A stretch of 64,000 bases of DNA from Deltaproteobacteria bacterium. Lineage in GTDB: Bacteria; Desulfobacterota; Syntrophia; Syntrophales; Smithellaceae. The position numbers were made by a program, and so were the translations under genes. The notes under the pieces were generated by a model. It was not told the origin of the DNA, searched no databases, and saw nothing but the letters and a program-made list of their open reading frames with translations. The number at the start of each line of letters is the position of its first letter. Position 1 is the stretch's first letter. Location: assembly GCA_022710585.1 (NCBI GenBank), contig JAKLGV010000003.1, positions 1 through 64,000 on the forward strand, given 5' to 3'. Shown one piece after another: positions 37,742-46,703 of the stretch.

Positions 37742-38878
37742 TTATTTTTCCAGGTCATTGAATTCCATCTTCAGAGAAAGCAGGGCCAGCATATCCTTCA
37801 GAGCAATGATTCCCTCCAGCTCATCGCCATTCACAACCAGCAAACGGCTGTTTCCGGTACGGTTCATAATTTCGAGCGCTTTGTCGGCATCTTCCTCCGC
37901 GCCGATTATGATATTCTGATCGCACGGCAGGGCAACCGCTCCCACCGTCTGGTGAGTCCATTCTTCCCGGGGAATGGACGCCAACTGCTTCAGGAAAATA
38001 CAGCCGGTCAACCGGCCGAACGAAAGCACGGGATAAGCCTGAAAATGATATTTGTAGACATAATCCCGGATAAAATCTTCCAGGGAAATGGAACGCGGGA
38101 CGGTTACCGGATTGGTCACCATCAGGTCTTTCACTTTCTTGTTGTGAAAAAGATTGCGCGCCAGAATCTGCCGGTAGGAACTCTGCGCCGCGGCGCGCAC
38201 AAACATACCGATGAGAAACCACCACAAACCGCCGACAAAACTTCCGCGGACCATGTAAATGATGCCCATAATAATGAGCAGAAGACCGAAACCGGAGCCG
38301 ATTTGCGAGGCAATATCCGTTGACCAGCGCATATCTTTCTTCCACCGCCAGAGAATCGAACGCAGGATTCTTCCGCCATCCAGGGGAAAGGCCGGAATCA
38401 GATTAAAAACAGCCAGAATCATATTCAGCCAGGATAAATATTTCAGAACACCGGTCATGGTCACAGGCCAGCCGCTGCCGACACCCACATGGTAGAGCAG
38501 AAAAAAAGAACCGGCCAGAAAGAAACTGGACAGAGGACCGACCACCGCGATCATAAACTCCGCCCTGGGACTGGGAGGGTCTTTTTCCATATGCGCCACG
38601 CCGCCGAAAATAAAAAGGGTGATTTCCTTCATGGAAACTCCGAATTTCCTGGCCACCAGCGAATGCGTCAATTCGTGAAAGATAATGGACAAAAAAAGTC
38701 CGATGGCTCCGGCAAGCCCCATCCACCAGTAAGCCGATTGGGGGAGGTCCTTATAATATTCCGGAAACAGACCCGTGGCCAGCGACCACGTAATCAAAGC
38801 CGCCAGAATGAGCCAGCTTACATCTGCCTTGATTTCAAATCCAAATAAAGTAAAAAGGCTGACCGGTTTTCCAAACAT
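37742..38878 (-). CDS. Site-2 protease-like membrane metalloprotease with CBS domains
   Basis: 378 aa. The zinc-binding HExxH lies in IIFHELTHSLVARKFG, with a second zinc ligand in NLIPAFPLDGGRILRS. Around them are about six transmembrane segments. The last 130 residues hold two CBS domains (LMVTNPVTVPRSISLEDFI ... and MNRTGNSRLLVVNGDELEGIIALKD), the layout of bacterial SpoIVFB/Rip-type intramembrane proteases. CBS domains may sense adenylate nucleotides. The start ATG 38878 has TCAGGAGACGTT directly before it; the frame extends to 38899. Substrate unknown. Confidence 0.88.
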   Translation of the reverse strand: MFGKPVSLFTLFGFEIKADVSWLILAALITWSLATGLFPEYYKDLPQSAYWWMGLAGAIGLFLSIIFHELTHSLVARKFGVSMKEITLFIFGGVAHMEKDPPSPRAEFMIAVVGPLSSFFLAGSFFLLYHVGVGSGWPVTMTGVLKYLSWLNMILAVFNLIPAFPLDGGRILRSILWRWKKDMRWSTDIASQIGSGFGLLLIIMGIIYMVRGSFVGGLWWFLIGMFVRAAAQSSYRQILARNLFHNKKVKDLMVTNPVTVPRSISLEDFIRDYVYKYHFQAYPVLSFGRLTGCIFLKQLASIPREEWTHQTVGAVALPCDQNIIIGAEEDADKALEIMNRTGNSRLLVVNGDELEGIIALKDMLALLSLKMEFNDLEK

Positions 38879-39040
38879 AACGTCTCCTGATTTTTTCAAT
38901 AATATAAAGGCATCGCATCGAATATCAATGACTTCATCATAAAATTATCATAAATATTTTACAAAATTCATATAATATATAGTATATTTAAGGCAATTCA
39001 AAAATAACTATTTTCAACATTTTCACTGGGAGGTGCTCAT

Positions 39041-39505
39041 ATGAAGAAATACATCGTATTTATGATTTTAACGTCCGTCTTTTTCTGCCAGTCGGCCTGG
39101 GCCGATTTCTACAAATGGGTGGACGAAAACGGGGAAACGCGCATTACCGATTATCCGCCCCCGCAAAATAAAGCCGCAAAAGACGTTGAAGTCCATAAAG
39201 CACAGACAGTCCCCCCGCCTGTTTCCGAACAGGCAGACGGCGCGGCGAAAAATAAACCCGCCAAAAAAGCAGACGTTTCGCTTTATACAAAGAATAACTG
39301 CCCGGATTGTGATAAAGCCAGGGAGTTCTTAACGTCCAAAAACATTGTCTTTACTGAATACAATATGGATGACGATGCCAATGCCGCAGCGAAAAGAAAA
39401 GAAATAGATGATGGAGACGATGTTCCCTTTGCCGTCATTAACAGAAGTCAGGTGCACGGATTCTCAGATAAAATTTATGAAAAAGTCTTGAAAACGGAAC
39501 AATAA
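39041..39505 (+). CDS. Secreted DUF4124-glutaredoxin fusion
   Basis: 154 aa. Residues 1-21 are a signal peptide (VFMILTSVFFCQSAWA). A DUF4124-type segment (DFYKWVDENGETRITDYPPP) is followed by a linker rich in Pro and Lys (about 40-75) and a glutaredoxin-like domain (VSLYTKNNCPDCDKAREFLTSK, active-site CPDC, then VPFAVINRSQVHGF). It would act in the periplasm on thiols or disulfides. A GGGAGGTGCTCAT ribosome site precedes the ATG. The Fe-S flavodoxin-like gene follows 9 bp downstream. Confidence 0.85.
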   Translation: MKKYIVFMILTSVFFCQSAWADFYKWVDENGETRITDYPPPQNKAAKDVEVHKAQTVPPPVSEQADGAAKNKPAKKADVSLYTKNNCPDCDKAREFLTSKNIVFTEYNMDDDANAAAKRKEIDDGDDVPFAVINRSQVHGFSDKIYEKVLKTEQ

Positions 39506-39514
39506 CGAATACAA

Positions 39515-40309
39515 ATGGAAACGACTATATATTGCTATACGGGAACAGGAAATTCCTTGTGGACAGCCAGAAAACTGGCCGAGTCGTTAAATAACTCCGA
39601 AACCGTCCCCATCGCGCTTCAGAGCGGAAAAAGAATTCAGACCGACGCGAAAACAATAGGTTTGATATTTCCTGTTCACATCTGGGGAATTCCCTCTCCG
39701 GTGATCGATTTTCTCAATCGTCTGGAAACCGGCACGGAAAAATATTGTTTCGCGGTGGCCGTTAACGCCGGTCAGGTGGCCGCAACCCTGCTGCAATTGA
39801 AAAATCTTCTTCAACAAAAAAATATCAAACTCTCATCGGGATTTTCGATCTGTCTGCCCAGCAACTACATTCCCTGGGGTGGAGCTGAAAAGCCGGACAA
39901 ACAGCAGCAGAAATTCAATGCCGCATTGGATAAAATAAGCCGCATTGCTTCAGCCGTCCGGGCAAAAGAAGAAAGGCCGCCGGAAAAAGGCCCTCTCTGG
40001 CAGAATATTCTTTTTTCAGCCATCTACCGCGGATCTTTTAATCGGGTTCCACAAATGGACAAACCCTTTCAGTCTGATGAGAAATGCACGAATTGCGGCA
40101 TCTGCGAAAAGATCTGTCCGGCTCAAAATATAGCCATGGTGAACGGGAAACCGGCGTGGCAGCATCATTGCGAGCAGTGTTTTGCCTGCATTCAATGGTG
40201 CCCTGAAGAAGCCATTCAGTATGGTAAAGGAACGGCAAAGAAAAAACGCTATCATCATCCGGAAATCACGTTAAAAGATATGCTGGCCTGCGTACCGAAA
40301 AGAAAATAA
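39515..40309 (+). CDS. EFR1-type flavodoxin with two [4Fe-4S] ferredoxin sites
   Basis: 264 aa. The N-terminal flavodoxin-like FMN fold begins IYCYTGTGNSLWTARKLAE. The C-terminus carries CTNCGICEKICPAQN and CEQCFACIQWCPEEAI, two [4Fe-4S] cluster motifs. Family members are annotated as EFR1 ferrodoxins, of unknown partner. A cytoplasmic electron carrier, perhaps serving the nitronate-monooxygenase-like enzyme next door (20 bp downstream). Confidence 0.88.
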   Translation: METTIYCYTGTGNSLWTARKLAESLNNSETVPIALQSGKRIQTDAKTIGLIFPVHIWGIPSPVIDFLNRLETGTEKYCFAVAVNAGQVAATLLQLKNLLQQKNIKLSSGFSICLPSNYIPWGGAEKPDKQQQKFNAALDKISRIASAVRAKEERPPEKGPLWQNILFSAIYRGSFNRVPQMDKPFQSDEKCTNCGICEKICPAQNIAMVNGKPAWQHHCEQCFACIQWCPEEAIQYGKGTAKKKRYHHPEITLKDMLACVPKRK

Positions 40310-40329
40310 TCTGAAACAGGAATACTCAT

Positions 40330-41466
40330 ATGAAAACAAAAATCACCGAATTGTTCGGCATCCAATACCCGATCATCCTTCCAGGAATGAGCTGGATCAG
40401 CGTGCCCGAGTTGGTTGCTGCTGTCTGCAACGCGGGCGGAATCGGCTATCTTGCCACCGGCCCGTTAAGCCCCGCCAGAACAAGAGAATCCATCAGACGG
40501 ATAAGAGAACTGACCAATAAGCCCTTCGCGGTCGGGGCCACTCTTTTAATGCCCGGCGCTTATGAAAACGCTCTGGTCGCCATTGAAGAAAAAGTCCCGG
40601 TTCTGAATATCTCTTTGGGAAAAGGCGGGGAACTCATCAAACAGGTGCATGCCTATGGCGGCAAAGTAATCTCCACCGTCACCACCGTTGAACACGCGCT
40701 GGCCGCCCAGAATTCCGGAGCGGACGCCCTGCAGGCCACCGGTCATGAAGCCGCCGCTCATGGCAGCCAGGTGACAACGCTGGTGCTTGTTCCGGCAATA
40801 GTAGACGCCGTAAAGATTCCTGTAGTGGCCATCGGAGGAATCGCTGACGGCAGAGGCATGGCGGCAGCTTTCGCTCTGGGGGCCGAAGGCGTCGGCATGG
40901 GCACAAGACTCTCTATGACCAAAGAAAGTCCCGTTCATCATTTATCCAAACAAAAACAACTGGAGCTGGGCGTGGAAGACACGATTTACTCCAACAGATT
41001 TGACGCTCTATACTGCCGCATCATGAAAACGCCTGCCGCCGAAAAAGCGGTTAAAGACGGCCGCAATCTGACGAAAGGACTGATGGCATCGTTTGACATT
41101 GCCAAATCGCTGGATTTATCCTGGACGAAACTGGCAACATCGATTCTATCAGGTTCCAAGGCGAAATCAGACAAGCCAAAAGTTCCCGGACAACAAACAA
41201 AATCAGGACAAAAGCCGAAGAATCAAGGCTCTGTATTCAGGAAAATGATGAAAGGCCCGGAAATGGGAATGAACCTGGCACATATGGCGCAGGCCTATGT
41301 TTCTATAAAAAAAGCGACGGAAGAAGGTGATCTGGAAAAAGGCGTTTATCTTTCCGGCCAAATTCAGGGCATCATCCATGACATCCCGACCGTGGCGGAA
41401 GTCATCAACCGCACCGTTGAAGAATTTACCAGAATTCAAAAAGATATGGCTGAGAAAACCGCCTAG
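40330..41466 (+). CDS. Nitronate monooxygenase-like FMN enzyme
   Basis: 378 aa TIM-barrel flavoprotein. The N-terminus FGIQYPIILPGMSWISVPELVAAVCNAGGIG, the phosphate-binding GGEL and the GHEAAAHGSQ loop mark the 2-nitropropane dioxygenase/FabK-like family. Oxidises nitronates to carbonyl compounds, or, in some relatives, reduces enoyl-ACP. The C-terminal region from about residue 280 is poorly conserved and Lys-rich. It overlaps the convergent gene at 41463 by 4 bp. In an anaerobe, true monooxygenase chemistry is doubtful, so a reductase or isomerase role is possible. Confidence 0.85.
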   Translation: MKTKITELFGIQYPIILPGMSWISVPELVAAVCNAGGIGYLATGPLSPARTRESIRRIRELTNKPFAVGATLLMPGAYENALVAIEEKVPVLNISLGKGGELIKQVHAYGGKVISTVTTVEHALAAQNSGADALQATGHEAAAHGSQVTTLVLVPAIVDAVKIPVVAIGGIADGRGMAAAFALGAEGVGMGTRLSMTKESPVHHLSKQKQLELGVEDTIYSNRFDALYCRIMKTPAAEKAVKDGRNLTKGLMASFDIAKSLDLSWTKLATSILSGSKAKSDKPKVPGQQTKSGQKPKNQGSVFRKMMKGPEMGMNLAHMAQAYVSIKKATEEGDLEKGVYLSGQIQGIIHDIPTVAEVINRTVEEFTRIQKDMAEKTA

Positions 41467-41984
41467 ATCGCCTTCATTGTGGCGATATATTTGCGGCAAA
41501 GGTCGCGATAATAATTGATGCCTTCTTTCGCCGTCAACTTCTGATCATCCGTGACATCACGTGTAATTTTTGCCGGATTGCCCGCAACAACTTTGCCGGC
41601 GGGAATATGCATTCCTCTGGGTACGATGGATCCCACGGAAACCAGAACATCTTCATCGCAAATCGCATTAAAAAGGATAATGGCTCCCATGCCGATCACG
41701 CATCTGGATTTGATGTGCACATCATGAAGGATTGCTCTGTGACCAATGATAACATCTTCTTCAATAACAACCCTGGAGCCGGCAAACACATGAATAACGC
41801 TATTGTCCTGAACATTGGAGCGGTCTCCGATCATGACCGGCCCTAAATCAGCGCGAATGGAGACACCCGGAGCAATTAAACACTCGTGACCGATTTCTAC
41901 ATCGCCGATCAATGCCGCCAGAGGATGAACAAAAGAATCATCCGGCACCCGCGGCCTTTTCCCGTCAAATTCATAAAGCGCCAT
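41463..41984 (-). CDS. Gamma-carbonic-anhydrase-like hexapeptide-repeat protein
   Basis: 173 aa. Left-handed beta-helix (LbH) repeats: IGDVEIGHECLIAPGVSIRADLGPVMIGDRSN, then VQDNSVIHVFAG and IGHRAILHDVHIK, whose three histidines would bind a metal. The start ATG 41984 is preceded by GGAGAATTGC; the upstream start at 41996 is less likely. Related proteins are carbonic anhydrases or carnitine-related thioester proteins of unknown activity. It overlaps the membrane glycosyltransferase gene by 14 bp, so the two are probably transcribed together. Confidence 0.88.
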   Translation of the reverse strand: MALYEFDGKRPRVPDDSFVHPLAALIGDVEIGHECLIAPGVSIRADLGPVMIGDRSNVQDNSVIHVFAGSRVVIEEDVIIGHRAILHDVHIKSRCVIGMGAIILFNAICDEDVLVSVGSIVPRGMHIPAGKVVAGNPAKITRDVTDDQKLTAKEGINYYRDLCRKYIATMKAI

Positions 41985-43206
41985 GCAATTCTCCACAAAT
42001 CTTTTTTGAATTATTATTCAGTTGATAAAGGACAAACATCAAAGAGGGCATTATTGGTAAAAAATATTTCTCCCACCAAAGATATGAAAACGGCTGTGTC
42101 AGGAAAAAGAAAAAGACACTGAGGATAAGAAATTGGTTTAAATCACCAATCATTTCTTTGAATGTTATCAAATATCTTACTATCAAATTTAATAAGACGA
42201 TGAATCCGATAAGAAAAGAAACAGCAAAAATAATGTTCACAATTTCTAAAGGAAATAAAACATTTAAAGTGCGGTGGAAATAGCCGTTTGTTGTATATTG
42301 TTTTCCCGCAAGAACGACAGGCGACACGCCTACAGGAAAAAACCAGTACCAGAGGACTCCAAACGGAATTGCAGAAAAGGTTAGAGAAGATCTGAAGATC
42401 TCTTTCGCGCGAACCAATATAAAAGGAAATAGGTATATCGCCACTTGTGCGATATAAAGCGTTGCTCCCACAGGATGATAGGATAGCCCGTCCGTTAAAT
42501 AAATCGAACGTAAGTTGCTATCGGGACATAATCCATTCCACAAAATTATGAGACCAGCAAGCGGCATACACGCAACACCTAAACTTACAAATTTATAAAA
42601 ATCAAATTTTTTATTTTTTATGGTGTATATCAACTCATGTACTATGAGGGCTAGAATCATGTACACGGTATATTGTCTGGATAAAAGCATTCCAGCACCC
42701 GCAACTGCAATAAGCCAATAGACTCTCTTCATCGCGCCATAAATAAATAAAATCACAAACAAAAAAGTCAGCATTTCAGTGAATATGAAAAGGGATGCCC
42801 CAATGTTATACGGGATAAGCGAAAAAAATATAACGAACAGGAGGGCATGCCATCTGCATTTGACAATCTCAAGGCTCGTTACATATAAAATAATATAAGT
42901 GATTGCTGCGACTATAAGTGAAAAAACTCTGAGCATTGGCAATTCGTATGAAAACAATTTGCCCCACAGTGCATAAAGAATGAAAGGAAGCGGCGTCGAC
43001 ATCTCTTTGTAGGTACGCAAAGTATCAAGTGTAAAGTTACTGCCAAATAGTTTTACGGTTTCAAAAAAGTGTTCTTCATCGCCCCATGCGGGCTGTTGTA
43101 TTCCCCAAATTGATAAAGCTGAAATATAGATGAATAAGTAGATTATCAAAAACAATTCTGTTTTGTAATCCTTTGCCTCAGTAATTACTTTATTGATTGA
43201 TTTCAT
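41971..43206 (-). CDS. GT-C-type membrane glycosyltransferase, ALG10-like
   Basis: 411 aa with about 10 hydrophobic segments. The N-terminal loop PAWGDEEHFFETVKLF has the acidic pair seen in GT-C fold polyprenyl-phosphate-sugar transferases, and the segment WWEKYFLPIMPSLMFVLYQ resembles the ALG10/DIE2 group. The likely role is adding a glucose or other sugar from an undecaprenyl- or dolichyl-like donor to a surface glycan. Codon usage is more AT-rich than the neighbours, a sign it may have been acquired. Function is inferred from the fold only. Confidence 0.7.
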   Translation of the reverse strand: MKSINKVITEAKDYKTELFLIIYLFIYISALSIWGIQQPAWGDEEHFFETVKLFGSNFTLDTLRTYKEMSTPLPFILYALWGKLFSYELPMLRVFSLIVAAITYIILYVTSLEIVKCRWHALLFVIFFSLIPYNIGASLFIFTEMLTFLFVILFIYGAMKRVYWLIAVAGAGMLLSRQYTVYMILALIVHELIYTIKNKKFDFYKFVSLGVACMPLAGLIILWNGLCPDSNLRSIYLTDGLSYHPVGATLYIAQVAIYLFPFILVRAKEIFRSSLTFSAIPFGVLWYWFFPVGVSPVVLAGKQYTTNGYFHRTLNVLFPLEIVNIIFAVSFLIGFIVLLNLIVRYLITFKEMIGDLNQFLILSVFFFFLTQPFSYLWWEKYFLPIMPSLMFVLYQLNNNSKKICGELHGAL

Positions 43207-43463
43207 CCGTCACGTGAAATTCTTATTTATAAGATTTTTGACATAATGTTGGATGCTGCTGAAAAAAAATAACAAATTTGGATCAACCAATAAGCATTTT
43301 ACCGATAATGTTGCTGTTATCGTATTAGCATTGAGGAGAAATGTAACCTGTTTTGAACAAAATTACGGGAAACACAGCATTTACTTCCTGGTCACAAGAT
43401 TAAATTCCCTGTACTTCTTGCGGCAAACGAATCCTGACTTTATCAGTTTATAATCGCATAGCA

Positions 43464-44453
43464 TCATGCAAGAGAAATATTGACCGAGCCGCCGCGGCCC
43501 AGAATATCATGCAGATGGATGTATCCCTTTAATTCTTTCTGCTCGTTGACCACAGCAAAGGACGTGATTTCCCTTTTTTGCATCAGCTCCATCGCCTGAG
43601 CCAGAGACATTTTTTCATCAATCGTTATGGGATCGGGGGTCATGATTTCATCGATGGTTTTCCCTTCAAAGGACATCCCCTTACTGATCAGACGGCGCAC
43701 ATCACCATCTGTTAAAATGCCCAGCAGTTTGTTTTTCCTGTCGATGACCAGAACAAATCCGACATTTTTCCGGTTGATTTCGTCTATCGCTTTCAGTACG
43801 GATGTTCCGGCGAAAACTTTGGGGATTTTTTTACCCGTAATCATGGCCTCTCCAACTGTTTCCCTCAGCCTCGAACCAAGACTTCCTCCGGGATGAAATT
43901 TATAAAAATCTTTCTCCTTGAATTGTTTTTCGGCCAGCAGCGCAATCGCCAGAGCGTCACCCACAGCCAGCGCGGCGGTGGAACTGGAGGTCGGGACCAG
44001 ATCAAAGGGACATGCTTCTTTTTCCACGGAAACATCGATGACAATATCGCTGGCCTGCGCGAGCGATGACGTCAAACCGCCCGTAAAGGCGATGATCGGA
44101 GCGCCGAGATGGCGAACGGAATTAATGACCGGCATCAATTCTCTGGTTTCGCCGCTGTTAGAAATGGCCAGAAAGATATCTTCTTTCGTGACAATGCCCA
44201 GATCGCCGTGCAGCCCTTCCACCGGATGCAGAAAAAGAGCCGGCGTTCCCGTGCTGGTCAAGGTCGCGACAATTTTTCGGCCAATCAGGCCGGACTTGCC
44301 GATGCCGGTGATGATCACCCTCCCCTTGGATTTGCAAATCAGATTGACGGCCCGCGCAAAATCGCTGTCAATGGTATCAACCAGCCGCAAAATGCTTTGC
44401 GCTTCAATCCTTAAAACGTCCTTTGCCCGTTTGATTATATTTTTGTTTTTCAT
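43464..44453 (-). CDS. kdsD: Arabinose-5-phosphate isomerase
   Basis: 329 aa. The N-terminal SIS domain (residues about 35-180; VIITGIGKSGLIGRKIVATLTSTGTPA, LHPVEGLHGDLG, SNSGETRELMPV) is followed by two CBS domains (about 205-325). Converts ribulose-5-phosphate to arabinose-5-phosphate for KDO of lipopolysaccharide. The length and domain order match KdsD/KpsF. It shows the cell has an LPS outer membrane. The gene stands alone, with 220-257 bp gaps on both sides without recognisable genes. Confidence 0.95.
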   Translation of the reverse strand: MKNKNIIKRAKDVLRIEAQSILRLVDTIDSDFARAVNLICKSKGRVIITGIGKSGLIGRKIVATLTSTGTPALFLHPVEGLHGDLGIVTKEDIFLAISNSGETRELMPVINSVRHLGAPIIAFTGGLTSSLAQASDIVIDVSVEKEACPFDLVPTSSSTAALAVGDALAIALLAEKQFKEKDFYKFHPGGSLGSRLRETVGEAMITGKKIPKVFAGTSVLKAIDEINRKNVGFVLVIDRKNKLLGILTDGDVRRLISKGMSFEGKTIDEIMTPDPITIDEKMSLAQAMELMQKREITSFAVVNEQKELKGYIHLHDILGRGGSVNISLA

Positions 44454-44677
44454 CGTGTTTTTGCCTTTATTGGAAATTAAAATTGTTATCTTTTTTTGTC
44501 AGACGTGCTGAAACTAGCAAAAAAACTGAGACAAAACAAGAATCAATTGGCTTTCGACGGATTCAACTTCTCGGAGCCATCCTCGCCGGACTTCCGCGAT
44601 GCCGGACTCACCGCAAGCGTTTGTTGACCTGACATAAGCTATCTGCTAAAGAATACGCATCAAAGTAAGGATGGATT

Positions 44678-45451
44678 ATGAAGGCTGTTTTTATTTCCGA
44701 TGCGCATCTCAGAAAGTCCACGGATGAACGCTATCAAAAAATGATGGATTTTCTGGAGGATATCAAGCGGGGAAATATTCAAGTGACCGTGAATGCAGCA
44801 ACAAACGAAACTGAAAAAAAATTGATCAGCGATCTTTATATTGCCGGGGATTTTTTTGATTACTGGTTTTGCACGAAAGAAGATATTAATCCTGAATTCA
44901 AACCGGTCATTGAAAAATTAATCGAACTACAGAAGGCGGGCATTCGCGTTCACTTCAGCGAAGGCAACCACGATTTTTTCATGGGAGAATACTTCCATGA
45001 TGTTCTGGGAATGGAAGTTCTTGAAGAAAACACAGAGGCCAAGCTGGACGGTTTGAATGTTTTGATTGCCCACGGCGACACTGCGGACCAGTCCAACACC
45101 ACCTATCTGTTCTTTCGCGGTCTTCTGCGCAGCAGGGCTTTCTACAATTTTCAGCGCCTGATCCCCGCGCCCGTGCGCTGGAAACTCGCCGGTCTGACGT
45201 CCACCGCCAGCAAGGAAATGACCGCACAAAATGGCAATGGCCTGGTCAAGAAAATGCATCCGTTCGTGATGGAAAAATTTAACGAAGGCTATGACGTGAT
45301 TATCCTCGGACACTGTCACGTGCCCGGCATCAATTATTATAAGATTCAAAACCGAAAGAAAACGTTTGCTACACTGGGCGACTGGATTCAATACTATTCG
45401 TTTTTATACTACGAAAATAATAATTTTTTTCTTCAGCACTACCGGCCATAA
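44678..45451 (+). CDS. UDP-2,3-diacylglucosamine diphosphatase-like phosphoesterase
   Basis: 257 aa calcineurin-like fold. Metal-binding motifs are all present: SDAH near the start, AGDFFDYW, SEGNHDFF, IAHGDTADQ and LGHCHVPG. This set, with the EGNHDFFMG arrangement, resembles LpxH, which splits UDP-2,3-diacylglucosamine in lipid A synthesis. The 20-residue insert after the first motif (DIKRGNIQVTVNAATN-like) is unusual. Lipid A genes and kdsD nearby fit. AAGGATGGATT precedes the ATG. Confidence 0.82.
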   Translation: MKAVFISDAHLRKSTDERYQKMMDFLEDIKRGNIQVTVNAATNETEKKLISDLYIAGDFFDYWFCTKEDINPEFKPVIEKLIELQKAGIRVHFSEGNHDFFMGEYFHDVLGMEVLEENTEAKLDGLNVLIAHGDTADQSNTTYLFFRGLLRSRAFYNFQRLIPAPVRWKLAGLTSTASKEMTAQNGNGLVKKMHPFVMEKFNEGYDVIILGHCHVPGINYYKIQNRKKTFATLGDWIQYYSFLYYENNNFFLQHYRP

Positions 45452-45503
45452 TGAAATGACCGGCGGAAAATATAAAAATTAATCAAGAGAAAGGATTAAA
45501 TTT

Positions 45504-46349
45504 ATGAACTTTGGCGGAATTTATCCCGCGCATACACTGCGCGAAGCAACCTTTGTCGTCGTCCCCGTTCCCTATGATCTGACGTCAACCTATCAGCCGG
45601 GCAGCCGTCGGGGACCAACGGCCATCATCGAAGCGTCCACCAACATGGAGCTCTACGATGACGAATTGAAGAAAGAAACCTATCTGGCCGGTATTCACAC
45701 GACGCTGCCGGTCGAGATTGACGCCCGCGGACCGAGGAGCATGGTCAATGCCGTGCGCAAGAAAATTTCCAAAATCGTTGCTCTGAATAAAATCCCGGTG
45801 ATGCTGGGCGGTGAGCACAGCATCACGTTTGGCGCCGTGCAGGCGGTTCATGAAAAATATCCGAAACTTTCCGTCCTGCAACTGGACGCCCACGCCGACT
45901 TAAGGGAAAGCTATCAGGGCAGTCCCTTCAGCCACGCCTCGGTGGCGCGCCGGATTTCGGAGATCTGTCCGCTCGTCCAGGTGGGCATCAGAAGTATGAG
46001 CAAAGAAGAAGGCGACTTCCTGCCGCAAAGCAAAGTCAAATCTTACAGCGCTGATTTTGTCGCCGAAAATAAAGACTGGTGCGAACGCGTGTGCAAAAAT
46101 TTAAAAGGCGATGTGTTTGTCACCATCGATCTGGACGTGTTCGATCCATCGATTATGCCTTCCACCGGAACGCCGGAACCCGGAGGGTTATACTGGAAAG
46201 ATGTGCTGCGGCTGCTGAAACGGGTTGCCGAGTCCTGCACCATTCGCGGCTTTGACGTTGTGGAATTGGCGCCAATTCCCGGCAATATCGGACCCGATTT
46301 CATGACAGCAAAACTCATTTACCGTTTTATGGGATATATGACAAAATAA
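45504..46349 (+). CDS. speB: Agmatinase
   Basis: 281 aa ureohydrolase. Manganese ligands and family signatures are visible: GGEHSITFGAV, QLDAHADLRESY, and VTIDLDVFDPSIMPSTGTPEPGG. Splits agmatine to putrescine and urea. The start is 53 bp downstream of the lpxH-like gene's stop. It is followed by tRNA-fMet. Length and motifs are typical. Confidence 0.93.
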   Translation: MNFGGIYPAHTLREATFVVVPVPYDLTSTYQPGSRRGPTAIIEASTNMELYDDELKKETYLAGIHTTLPVEIDARGPRSMVNAVRKKISKIVALNKIPVMLGGEHSITFGAVQAVHEKYPKLSVLQLDAHADLRESYQGSPFSHASVARRISEICPLVQVGIRSMSKEEGDFLPQSKVKSYSADFVAENKDWCERVCKNLKGDVFVTIDLDVFDPSIMPSTGTPEPGGLYWKDVLRLLKRVAESCTIRGFDVVELAPIPGNIGPDFMTAKLIYRFMGYMTK

Positions 46350-46399
46350 CTCCTTGACAAATGCGGGGGATAGTGGTGTAAAGTTACGGTTTTCAAGAT

Positions 46400-46476
<77 letters not shown>

Positions 46477-46484
46477 ATGATTAC

Positions 46485-46518
46485 AAGGGGTTAGTCATTT
46501 AAATGCTAATCCCTTTTT
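46485..46518 (+). terminator. Terminator after tRNA-fMet
   Basis: AAGGGGTTAG (46485-46494) pairs with CTAATCCCTT (46506-46515), one G-T pair, followed by TTTCTTTAT. A typical factor-independent terminator for the tRNA transcript. Confidence 0.6.
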
Positions 46519-46703
46519 CTTTATTTATACCCTATTTCTACCCTGAAACGAGAAATTGGGGGAAATATGGGGTAAACATCTCTTCATTATTCAAACCAGA
46601 TATCGTCTACACCCTGCCCAAATTAAATTATAACAAGATTGCTTTTTTGTATGAGCGCTGTATTATAAAGCCAATTTTACATTACATTCGTGGAGTATAT
46701 CTT

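Noticed and set aside
43253-43453. 66-codon plus-strand frame between the glycosyltransferase and kdsD
   Set aside because: No ribosome site, no family likeness, AT-rich intergenic text.
46503-46703. N-terminal extension of the AAA+ protein
   Set aside because: It starts within the tRNA terminator region, has no ribosome site and no similarity, whereas ATG 46704 has GGAG before it.
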